Shown here: one piece after another, positions 56,179-64,000 of the stretch
Numbering within the stretch: the first letter of the stretch is position 1
Layout of the letters: every line of letters starts with the position of its first letter
Assembly (NCBI RefSeq): GCF_038502225.1
Contig: NW_027195260.1
Location: forward strand, 62,001 to 126,000
Length of the DNA stretch: 64,000 bases
Source: Cherax quadricarinatus
Lineage: Eukaryota; Arthropoda; Malacostraca; Decapoda; Parastacidae
Reading direction: 5' to 3'
The notes under the pieces: model-generated
What the model was told of the DNA's origin: nothing
What the model saw: the letters and a program-made list of their open reading frames with translations, nothing else
Databases searched by the model: none
Made by a program: the position numbers and the translations under genes

Positions 56179-56337
56179 TTCATATTGTCGGTATTTTATA
56201 CCTTTCTTGCACAACATTGGAGGAGTTGGTAGAATCGCTGAATCACTAAAGGAACCCTCTACCACCATCACTACGACCTTCTACCACTATTACAACTGTT
56301 ACCACCATCACTACTACCTTCTACCACCATCACTACC

Positions 56338-56986
56338 ACCAAAGAAAGCTTCTAGTGCCAGCCCTTTGGTAAAGAATGTGAGAAACACATAATTTATGAA
56401 AAAGTTTGTAGAAAAATACAAAGATGGTGGTGGTAGAGTGGAAGCAGTTGTTTTAGTGGTTGATGAACATAAGAAAGGAGGATCACTGCAGTAGGCCTGT
56501 TGGCCCATGCTCGGCAGGTCCTTTACAATTCATCCCACTAACGAAACATTTTCCCAACCCAGTCCTCAATGCTACCCAAGAAATAAGCTCTGATAACTCT
56601 ATCCACTCATTTGTGGCTTGTATTTTTCTACAAACTTTTTCATAAATTATGTGTTTCTCACATTCTTTACCAAAGGGCTGGCACTAGAAGCTTTATTTGG
56701 AGCCATGGTAGCTTATTTAGCACTTGCAAGCACTAAAATCAATGGAATATTATGAAATATTTCGTAGGAGCATGTGAGGGGACCGTCACTCACTGGTAAA
56801 CAATGGCACACTGGCTGGGAAGGAAAGGCCGAGGCGGCTCAGAATGTGAGTACACGTCCAGGACGAAGGACTATTAGGACTATTAGCGAGTTACCGGACC
56901 ATTTGCGAGCCAATATTTTGACGAAAAAACAGGACTATTTCCGAAATGGACGACTTTCAGGCCGGACGATTATTGAGGGACCACTG
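56338..56986 (-). mobile_element. foldback Tigger relic T9, second copy
   Basis: Duplicate of 52590-53238, including the CR1 tail at 56463-56618. Confidence 0.75.
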
Positions 56987-56998
56987 TATATATTAACT

Positions 56999-57001
<3 letters not shown>

Positions 57002-57092
<91 letters not shown>
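57002..57092. repeat. (TA)n microsatellite
   Basis: About 90 bp of TA; T6 is inserted at its right edge. Confidence 0.95.
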
Positions 57093-57095
<3 letters not shown>

Positions 57096-57377
57096 TGGAC
57101 CCTCGACTAACGCTATTAATCTGTTCCCGAGAGCTCATCGTTAGTCAAAATTATCGTTAGTCAAGTTAATTTCCCCATAAGAAATAATGGAAATCAAATT
57201 AATCCGTGTAGGACACCCCAAAGTATGAAAAAAAAATTGTTTTTACCACATGAAATATTAATTTTAATACACACAAACTGAAGAAGACATGCGCAGTTAC
57301 ATGACACTTACCTTTATTGAAGATCAGGTGATGATTGATGGGATGGGAGGAGGGGAGAGTGTTGATGGTCTTAGTGT

Positions 57378-58077
57378 TTAGAAGGGGAATCCCCTTCCAT
57401 TAGGACTTGAGGTGGCAAGTACTTTTCCGAGGTTACTTCCCTTCCCTTTAAAGCTCTCAAACCAACCTTTGCTGGCCTTAAATTCACTCACATCACCACT
57501 AGTTGTTGGCATTTTTTTAATTAAATCGTCATGCAACTTCCTAGCCTTTTCACATATGATTGCTTGAGAGATGCTATCTCCTGCTATCTGTTCTTCGTTT
57601 ATCCACACCAATAACAGTCTCTCAACATCTTCGAGTACAGTGGACCCCCGCATAACGATCACCTCCAAATGCGACCAATTATGTAAGTGTATTTATGTAA
57701 GTGCGTTTGTACGTGTATGTTTGGGGGTCTGAAATGGACAAATCTACTTCACAATATTCCTTATGGGAACAAATTCGGTCAGTACTGGCACCTGAACATA
57801 CCTCTGGAGTAAAAAAATATCGTTAACCGGGGGTCCACTGTACTTGCGATCTCAGTTTCAAAAACATAGTTGCACCTTTGGCAAAAACAGCTTCCTTGAT
57901 TGCCGTTTTCTTGCCCACAATAGTAGCGATGGTTGATTGGGGTTTTGTGTACAACCTGGCCAGCTCGGAGACACACACTCCACTTTCATACTTAGCAATG
58001 ATCTCTTTCTTCATATCCATAGTAATTCTCACCCTTTTTGCTGTAGGGCTGACACTAGAAGCTTTCTTGGGGCCCAT
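57378..58077 (-). pseudogene. T6 transposase, DDE core deleted, MITE inserted
   Basis: 58077 downward: MGPKKASSVSPTAKRVRITM, a first HTH (ESGVCVSELARLYTKPQST) and KLRSQV; [MITE 57638-57840]; then LEDVERLLLVWINEEQ, SGDVSEFKASKGWFESFK (CENP-B-type HTH), then a jump to the C-terminal end (LATSSPNGRGFPF in a shifted frame). Compared with T-long, both HTH parts remain but the DDE domain is gone. Confidence 0.85.
57638..57840. mobile_element. 203-bp Tigger MITE inside T6
   Basis: TA at 57636-57637 and 57841-57842; ends CAGTGGACCCCCGCAT and CCGGGGGTCCACTG. Removing it with one TA joins KLRSQV to LEDVERLL, matching T-long (30385-30400). Only the ends are Tigger-like. Confidence 0.9.
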
Positions 58078-58351
58078 GGTGACTTATTTTGAAGGTGCAA
58101 TCACTAAAAAGGCTGTGATAATATGAAATGTTCCGAATTTATGCTCTGAAGCGACCGCGGTGGCTGGCTGGCTTGTAAACACTGGCCAGAAGTGGACGCG
58201 TCTCAGACCGAATGAATAGTGTTGGTCGAGTTTTTTAGCGCTAGTCAAGGCAAAATTTTTGCGTTAAAATGTATCGCTAGTCGGAATTATCGTTAATCGA
58301 TGCCATCGTTGGTCGAGGGTCCACTGTATATATATATTCACTCCATCACTG

Positions 58352-58445
58352 GCAAGACAGTGATGGAGTGAATGATGGTGAAAGTTTTTCTTTTTTGGGC
58401 CACCCTACCTTGGTGGGAATAGGCCAGTGTGATAATAATAATAAT
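58352..58445 (+). mobile_element. truncated RTE 3' tail
   Basis: Matches 43230-43325 (GTGATGGAGTGAATGATGG, then the GGCCACCCT block) and ends in (ATA)n/A-rich sequence, next to the CR1-A 3' end. Confidence 0.85.
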
Positions 58446-61400
58446 AAAAAAAATAATATAAGAACATAAGAACATAAGAAAGGAGGAACGCTGCAGGAGG
58501 CCTGCTGGCCCATACTAGGCAGGTCCTTTACAATTCATCCCACTAACAAAACATTTGCCCAACCCAATTTTCATTGCCACCCAAGAAATAAGCTCTGATG
58601 TGAAAGTCCCACTCAAATCCAACCCCTCCCACTCATGTACTTATCCAACCTAGATTTGAAACTACCCAAAGTCCCAGCCTCAATAACCCAACTAGGTAGA
58701 CTGTTCCACTCATCAACTACCCTATTTCCAAACCAATACTTTCCTATGTCCTTTCTAAATCTAAACTTATCTAATTTAAATCCATTACTGTGGGTTCTCT
58801 CTTGGAGAGACATCCTCAAGACCTTATTAATATCCCCTTTATTAATACCTATCTTCCACTTATACACTTCGATCAGGTCTCCCCTCATTCTTCGTCTAAC
58901 AAGTGAATGTAACTTAAGAGTCTTCAATCTTTCTTCATAAGGAAGATTTCTAATGCTATGTATTAATTTAGTCATCCTACGCTGAATGTTTTCTAACGAA
59001 TTTATGTCCATTTTGTAATACGGAGACCAGAACTGAGCTGCATAATCTAGGTGAGGCCTTACTAATGATGTATAAAGCTGCAGTATGACCTCTGGACTTC
59101 TGTTGCTTACACTTCTTGATATAAATCCCAGTAATCTATTTGCCTTATTACGTACGCTTAGGCATTGCTGTCTTGGTTTAAGGTTGCTGCTCACCATAAC
59201 CCCCAAGTCCTTTTCGCAATCTGTATGGCTAAGTTCTACATCATTTAACTTATAAGTACTAGGGTTATGGGCACTCCCAAGCTTCAGAACCTTGCATTTA
59301 TCTACATTGAACTGCATCTGCCACTTTTCTGACCAAGAATAGAGTTTGTTTAAATCCTCCTGAAGTTCCATAACATCTACGTTTGAATCAATTATCCTAC
59401 CTATCTTTGTGTCATCGGCGAATTTGCTCATATCACTAGTAATTCCCTCATCAAGATCATTGATATATATTATAAACAACAACGGGCCCAAGACTGATCC
59501 CTGTGGAACGCCACTTGTTACAGATCCCCACTCGGACTTAACCCCATTTATGGACACTCTCTGCTTCCTGTCAGTGAGCCATGACTCGATCCACGAGAGC
59601 ACTTTTCCCCCAATGCCATGAGCTGGCACTTTCTTTAACAGTCTATGGTGCGGAACTCTATCAAAAGCCTTACTAAAATCTAAGTAAATAATATCAAATT
59701 CTTTATTGTGGTCAACAGCCTCAAAAGCTTGACTGAAGAAAGTTAATAAATTAGTTAGACAAGACCGGCCTCTTGTGAATCCATGCTGAGTATCATTAAT
59801 CAAGCTATGCTTATCGAGATGGCTTCTTATAATCTCAGCTATAATTGACTCTAGTAATTTGCCTACAATTGAGGTCAGGCTTATTGGGCGGTAATTTGAC
59901 GGTAACGACTTGTCCCCTATTTTAAAAATAGGAATTACATTAGCCATCTTCCACATATCAGACACTACACCTGTTTGAAGAGATAAGTTAAAAATATTAG
60001 TTAATGGTTCACAGAGTTCCATTTTGCATTCCTTAAGAACCCTTGAAAAAACCTCATCAGGACCCGGCGACTTATTTTGCTTCAGTCTGTCTATCTGCTT
60101 CACAACCATCTCACTAGTGACTGTGATGTTACATAATTTATCTTCTTCTAGCCCACTGTAAAAATTAATTACTGGAATATTGTTAGTGTCTTCCTGTGTA
60201 AAAGCTGAGAGAAAATAATTATTTAAAATCAAGCACATTTCATTCTCTTTGTCAGTAAGATGCCCATAGTTATTTTTAAGGGGACCTATCTTATCTCTAA
60301 CTTTTGTTCTATAGACCTGGAAAAAACTTTTTGGGTTAGTTTTAGAATCCCTAGCAACTTTAATTTCATAGTCCCTTTTAGCTTTTCTTATCCCCTTTTT
60401 AATGTCCCTCTTAATGTCAATATACTGATTCATAAGATGACCCTCACCTCTTTTGATACGCCTATAAATTCCTTTCTTATGCCCTAGTAGATATTTGAGC
60501 CTATTATTCATCCATTTTGGGTCATTTCTATTTGATCTAATATCTTTATATGGGATAAACACTCTTTGAGCAGCATGTATAGTGTTCAGAAAACTGTCAT
60601 ATTGATAGCTCTCTTCGTTACCCCAGTCAACAGATGATAAGTGTTCTCTAAGCCCATCGTAATCTGCTAAGCGAAAATCTGGGACTGTTACTGAGTTATC
60701 GCTACTATCGTACTTCCATTCAATGCTAAATGTAATTGATTTGTGGTCGCTAGCACCCAGTTCCTCTGAAATTTCTAAATTATTAACAAGGGATTCATTG
60801 TTTGCCATAACTAAGTCAAGCAGGTTATTTCCCCTTGTAGGTTCTGTCACAAACTGCTTCAAAAAACAATCCTGAAATACTTCTAAGAAGTCGTATGATT
60901 CTAAATTCCCAGTCAAGAAATTCCAATCAACATGACTAAAGTTAAAGTCTCCTAGAATTACTACATTATCGTGCCTTGTGGCCTTAACAATTTCCTCCCA
61001 TAGTAGTTTCCCTTGGTCCCTATCTAAGTTTGGGGGACGGTATATCACTCCTAAAATCAGTTTTTCATGCCCCTCTGAAAATTCTATCCAAACAGACTCT
61101 GTATGTGTTACTTCAGACTTAATACCCGTTTTTATGCAACAGTTCAAGCGATCTCGGACATACAATGCCACCCCACCCCCCTTCCCAATACTTCTATCTT
61201 CTTGGAACAATTTAAAACCCTGAATATGACATTCCGCAGGCATGTCCCGACTTTTTGAATTAAACCACGTCTCAGTTAAGGCAAATACATCAATGTTACC
61301 TGCACTAGCAACTAATCTCAACTCGTCCATCTTATTCCTAGCACTACGGCAATTAGCATAATAAACATTGAAAGACTCTCCTTTCTCTTTACCCTTCCTG

Positions 61401-61500
61401 CTCATTTCTATTTTTCTACTAAACCTATTACTGTCCTTATCACCCAAGGTCCCTGGCTTTTCAATATCTACCTCGTTCTTATTATTACTAGTTCCCCTAG
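58446..61500 (-). mobile_element. CR1 LINE copy CR1-A, 5'-truncated
   Basis: The 3' end is (ATAAGAAC)n-like at 58446-58475, as is typical of CR1 tails; a 3' UTR of about 150 bp, then ORF2. The 5' end breaks at a (TA)n tract (61507), where CR1-B continues into the ORF1/ORF2 junction. Serves as the uninterrupted reference for CR1-B. Confidence 0.9.
58613..61447 (-). CDS. CR1 ORF2: endonuclease/reverse transcriptase, uninterrupted
   Basis: 944 codons without stop or frameshift. APE endonuclease: [16 protein letters not shown] (~28-43), ALTETW (~56), [13 protein letters not shown] (~163), [10 protein letters not shown] (~237). [20 protein letters not shown] (~520), [27 protein letters not shown] (~592), [20 protein letters not shown] (~645), catalytic FADDTKIG (~678), then thumb and C-terminal region ([14 protein letters not shown]) to the stop. 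No RNase H, as usual for CR1. It nicks target DNA and primes reverse transcription of LINE RNA. Start ATG chosen as the first after the 5' truncation; the true start may lie at a later Met. Confidence 0.92.
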   Translation of the reverse strand: MGDKDSNRFSRKIEMSRKGKEKGESFNVYYANCRSARNKMDELRLVASAGNIDVFALTETWFNSKSRDMPAECHIQGFKLFQEDRSIGKGGGVALYVRDRLNCCIKTGIKSEVTHTESVWIEFSEGHEKLILGVIYRPPNLDRDQGKLLWEEIVKATRHDNVVILGDFNFSHVDWNFLTGNLESYDFLEVFQDCFLKQFVTEPTRGNNLLDLVMANNESLVNNLEISEELGASDHKSITFSIEWKYDSSDNSVTVPDFRLADYDGLREHLSSVDWGNEESYQYDSFLNTIHAAQRVFIPYKDIRSNRNDPKWMNNRLKYLLGHKKGIYRRIKRGEGHLMNQYIDIKRDIKKGIRKAKRDYEIKVARDSKTNPKSFFQVYRTKVRDKIGPLKNNYGHLTDKENEMCLILNNYFLSAFTQEDTNNIPVINFYSGLEEDKLCNITVTSEMVVKQIDRLKQNKSPGPDEVFSRVLKECKMELCEPLTNIFNLSLQTGVVSDMWKMANVIPIFKIGDKSLPSNYRPISLTSIVGKLLESIIAEIIRSHLDKHSLINDTQHGFTRGRSCLTNLLTFFSQAFEAVDHNKEFDIIYLDFSKAFDRVPHHRLLKKVPAHGIGGKVLSWIESWLTDRKQRVSINGVKSEWGSVTSGVPQGSVLGPLLFIIYINDLDEGITSDMSKFADDTKIGRIIDSNVDVMELQEDLNKLYSWSEKWQMQFNVDKCKVLKLGSAHNPSTYKLNDVELSHTDCEKDLGVMVSSNLKPRQQCLSVRNKANRLLGFISRSVSNRSPEVILQLYTSLVRPHLDYAAQFWSPYYKMDINSLENIQRRMTKLIHSIRNLPYEERLKTLKLHSLVRRRMRGDLIEVYKWKIGINKGDINKVLRMSLQERTHSNGFKLDKFRFRKDIGKYWFGNRVVDEWNSLPSWVIEAGTLGSFKSRLDKYMSGRGWI

Positions 61501-61506
61501 AACTCG

Positions 61507-61700
<194 letters not shown>

Positions 61701-62160
61701 GCAAGGAATTCACAAGAACAGACGAAATATACACAAACATTGATCTCTGGCTGAAGGAGACTCGAACCTACGAACCTTGGAACAAAGTACGCAGTGCTTT
61801 ACCAATCTACCCACACTGGACCAATACCTTGGAGTCCAGCTTGCGCTAGACTTTGATCCAAGGCAGCCAGCTTTCAGGGAGAAGGCTTACAGCTTTTCAT
61901 CTCATCTCGTGCATGCATCAGCCTTACTAGAGATATTAACAGTGCAAGGAATTTGCAAGAGCAGGCAAAATATGCACAAACACTGATTTCTGGCTGAAGG
62001 ATACTCGAACCTATGAACCTTGGAACAAGGTACGCAGTGCTTTACCAATCTACCCACACTGGACCAATACCTTGGAGTCCAGCTTGCACTAGACTGATCC
62101 AAGGCAGCCAGCTCTCAGGGAGAAGGCTTACAGCTTTTCATCTCATCCCCTGCCTGTATC
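61701..62160 (-). mobile_element. tandem pair of tRNA-like SINEs
   Basis: Two copies about 243 bp apart (61701-61942 and 61943-62160). On the minus strand each has an A-box-like TAGATTGGTAAAGC and a B-box-like GGTTCGAGTCTCC (61769-61757; second near 62012), i.e. a Pol III promoter. The tRNA likeness is partial and the B box has an extra base. Confidence 0.6.
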
Positions 62161-62545
62161 TGTCTGCCTATATATCTGTGTATCTCTGTGTGTCTGTTTA
62201 TCTGTCTACCTGTGTGTCTGTCTTTCTGTCTACCTGTGTGTATGTCTACCTGTGTGTCTGTCTTTCTGTCTACCTGTGTGTCTGTCTTTCTGTCTACCTG
62301 TGTGTCTGTCTTTATGTCTACCCGTGTGTCTTTGTCTACCTGTGTCTGTCTACCTTTGTGTGTCTTTCTGTTTACCTGTGTGTCTGTCTACTTGTGTGTG
62401 TCTTTCTGTCTACCTGTGTGTCTGTCTACCTGTGTGCCTGTCTACCTGTGTGTCTGTCTACCAGTGTGCCTGTCTACCTGTATCTGTCTAACTGAGTGTC
62501 TGTCTGTCTACCTGTGTCTGTCTTTCTGTCTGTTTGTCTGTCTCA
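62161..62545. repeat. (CTGTCTACCTGTGTGT)n minisatellite
   Basis: Pyrimidine-rich 12-24-bp units (CTGTCTACC, TGTGTGTCTGTCTTT) for nearly 400 bp; Cys/Leu/Val-rich frames in all three registers are by-products. Confidence 0.95.
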
Positions 62546-63142
62546 GAGCCACTCATTAAGAGTGTAATTGGTCTTGAAGATGCCATATTAATAATGATAA
62601 TAACACAATAATAATCACTGAGGTGCATTAATGTGTATAAAACGTTGATATAGACATTTTGCTTAATCCATCTATGATTTCTTTTTCAAAATTATATAAT
62701 AAACATGCTACATAACATATAAACATATAAATTAACAAACATGAGATGTTTTTCTGGTCGGCTTGACAAGAGTGAACAGGAATCATTCATGTCCGGGCTG
62801 GTAACAACAACAACAACAACGTTTGTTTACATAACTCGCCAACCTTCTACACACTCATTCGTTTATTTATTTAATCTTGTTTACTCACCTCTCGTTCTAC
62901 ATTAAGACTACAGATATTTTAAGGTAAGTAATGAGTGGACACGATTATTATATTATAGTTTAATAATAATAATATTATTAATATTAGTACATATGTATTA
63001 TTGTAATAATAATAACTATTATTAATATTATTATTAATTTAGGGCACTGGAGCACAGATCCACTGTATAGCACTTTGTCTGGATTATTTGGGTTATCCTA
63101 GGTAATTTATACTATGTATGATAACTTTACTTACATGTACCT
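62546..63142 (+). other. low-repeat stretch; possible host exon edge
   Basis: No match elsewhere in the window except a SINE-like scrap (GGGCACTGGAGCACAGATCC near 63041-63061). CAACAACAACAACAAC at 62805-62820 and AAGGTAAGTAATG at 62921-62933 (a strong splice-donor shape) are seen. No long ORF. Nothing firm can be called. Confidence 0.3.
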
Positions 63143-63177
63143 GTGAGAGAGAGAGAGATAGATACAGAGAGAGAGAC

Positions 63178-63224
<47 letters not shown>

Positions 63225-63246
63225 GAGAGAGAGTGAGAGAGAGAGC
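63143..63246. repeat. (AG)n microsatellite
   Basis: GAGA tract with ATAGATACA and GTGAGA interruptions, followed by CCACCCACCCGGCC-type repeats (63268-63310). 63311-63420 shows nothing recognisable. Confidence 0.95.
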
Positions 63247-63422
63247 CACATTCAATCAGCCAATCACCCACCCGGCCTCTCACCCACCCACCCGGCCAGC
63301 CAGCCAGCTATGTATTACACATGTTCCAGAGTTGTTTCTCTTTACTTAGGGTATAGGTTATACTACATTCTGGCAGGATGACACTACCAGTGGTATTCTC
63401 CCTTTCCACTGTGTCGACAATA

Positions 63423-63857
63423 CAGTGGACCCTCAACCAGCGAGGGCATCGATTAACGATAAATCTGACTAGCGATACATTTTAATGCAAAAATTTTGCC
63501 TCGACTAGCACTTAAAAACCCGACCAGCACTATTCGTTCCGTACGCGACGCATCCACTTTGGCCTGAGCGCGCCTCACTTGTCCTATGGGTGCCAGTGTT
63601 TACAAGCCAGCCACTGCGGTCGCTTCCAAACATACAACTGGAATATTTCATATTATCACAGCCTTTGTAGTGATTGCACCTGCAAAATAAGTCACCATGG
63701 GCCCCAAGAAAGCTTCTAGTGCCAACCCTACAGCAAAAAGGGTGAGAATTACTATGGAGATGAAGAAAGAGATCATTGCTAAGTATAAAAGTGGAGTGCA
63801 TGTCTCTGAGCTGGTCAGGTTGTATAATAAACCCCAATCAACCATCGCTTCTTAAAA
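63423..63857 (+). mobile_element. Tigger T10, 5' part
   Basis: TA at 63421-63422; start CAGTGGACCCTCAACCAG. Carries the 5' UTR and first codons, then is cut by a LINE-D fragment at about 63858. Confidence 0.9.
63697..63857 (+). pseudogene. T10 transposase N-terminus
   Basis: MGPKKASSANPTAKRVRITM, KYKSGVHVSELVRLYNKPQS, open up to the LINE break where it meets TAA after TIAS. The first HTH is complete; the rest is absent or beyond the window. Confidence 0.85.
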
Positions 63858-64000
63858 TAATGATTCCTAACTAGTCACAAGTTTGCCTGTGATACTCCAA
63901 TATAGAAACTATGTATTGTGCCAAAACAAAAGCATTCACATTGCTAAACTCACAAACAAGTATTTAGTCAACTTACTCCACGATTTGTAATAATTTAGGG
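63858..64000 (+). mobile_element. LINE-D 3' UTR, plus orientation
   Basis: Reverse complement of about 11390-11510 (GGCCTGTGATACTCCAATA... and TGCCAAAACAAAAGCATTC blocks match). Runs off the window. Confidence 0.85.

Larger units (their letters stand above)
54685..57092. repeat. segmental duplication, copy 2
   Basis: Partner of 50905-53353. Lacks 38 bases near 55437 relative to 51652-51698, with TTGG at both breakpoints. Starts at the PLE1 centre, so it carries only one PLE1 arm (54690-54905); its motif 1 has stem I UCUA and a damaged stem II (GUAAGC). Confidence 0.9.
57093..58326 (-). mobile_element. pogo/Tigger internal-deletion element T6
   Basis: TA at 57091-57092 and 58327-58328; ends CAGTGGACCCTCGACTAA and TCGAGGGTCCACTG. 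Contains a 203-bp MITE at a TA; without it about 1.03 kb. Confidence 0.95.

Noticed and set aside
58635..58940. Plus-strand frame of 101 codons
   Set aside because: Antisense to the C-terminus of CR1-A ORF2.
61741..61830. Functional tRNA gene on the minus strand
   Set aside because: A- and B-box likeness only; no cloverleaf with anticodon arm can be drawn, and the unit is repeated like a SINE.
62013..62559. Cys/Leu/Ser-rich 'membrane' proteins
   Set aside because: Pyrimidine-rich minisatellite; all three registers open.

Overview
Kind of sequence. This is eukaryotic nuclear DNA made almost entirely of transposable elements (TEs). I find no convincing host gene, rRNA, intact tRNA or CRISPR array. 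The mix points to a decapod crustacean, probably of the crayfish/lobster group: pogo/Tigger elements with CAGTGGACC ends at TA sites, piggyBac-like elements with CCCTTTCAGGG ends at TTAA sites, CR1 and RTE LINEs, and tRNA-like SINEs. The organism call is inference from repeat families remembered as typical of decapods; no host gene supports it.

Layout. 1-2.5 kb: a piggyBac relic and damaged Tigger pieces. 2.5-23 kb: one Ty3/Gypsy retrotransposon (Gypsy-A) split by two piggyBac-type blocks. P1 (3.4-10.5 kb) holds a second Gypsy element (Gypsy-B), itself split by Tigger T1. P2 (11.1-21.9 kb) holds a LINE, a TA-site transposon, another piggyBac-type element and Tigger T2. 23-24.1 kb: a piggyBac remnant (P3). 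24.1-34.2 kb: a CR1 LINE (CR1-B) split by a full-length RTE LINE and a long Tigger. 34.2-36.7 kb: a Tigger carrying a SINE and a minisatellite, with a 1,073-bp piggyBac-like element in the SINE. 37-41.5 kb: TE copies riddled with homopolymer indels, probably poor consensus. 41.5-50.6 kb: an RTE 3' half, then piggyBac and Tigger shells around CAG-type minisatellites and a palindromic 12-bp minisatellite. 50.6-58.3 kb: a tandem segmental duplication (offset about 3.75 kb) with inverted-repeat elements ending in hammerhead-ribozyme-like motifs. 58.4-61.5 kb: a CR1 copy with an uninterrupted 944-codon ORF2. 61.5-64 kb: microsatellites, a tandem SINE pair, about 0.6 kb without recognisable repeats, and a Tigger start.

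How the parts relate. The elements are nested, not cooperating genes. Several insertion sites can be read exactly: removing the inserted block leaves one TA, CTAA or TTAA and restores a reading frame, or matches an uninterrupted paralogue elsewhere in the window. The deepest chain is Gypsy-A > P1 > Gypsy-B > T1.

Most unusual signals. (1) Three different element ends carry hammerhead-like folds in which stem I, stem II and the core 3-8 pair all covary (C-G, U-A, G-C), each running straight into AATAAA. (2) In Gypsy-A the integrase lies upstream of reverse transcriptase, the copia-like domain order known from the Gmr1 group. (3) A Tigger lineage trapped a SINE and a CAG/CTGACGGTGGTA minisatellite and then multiplied.
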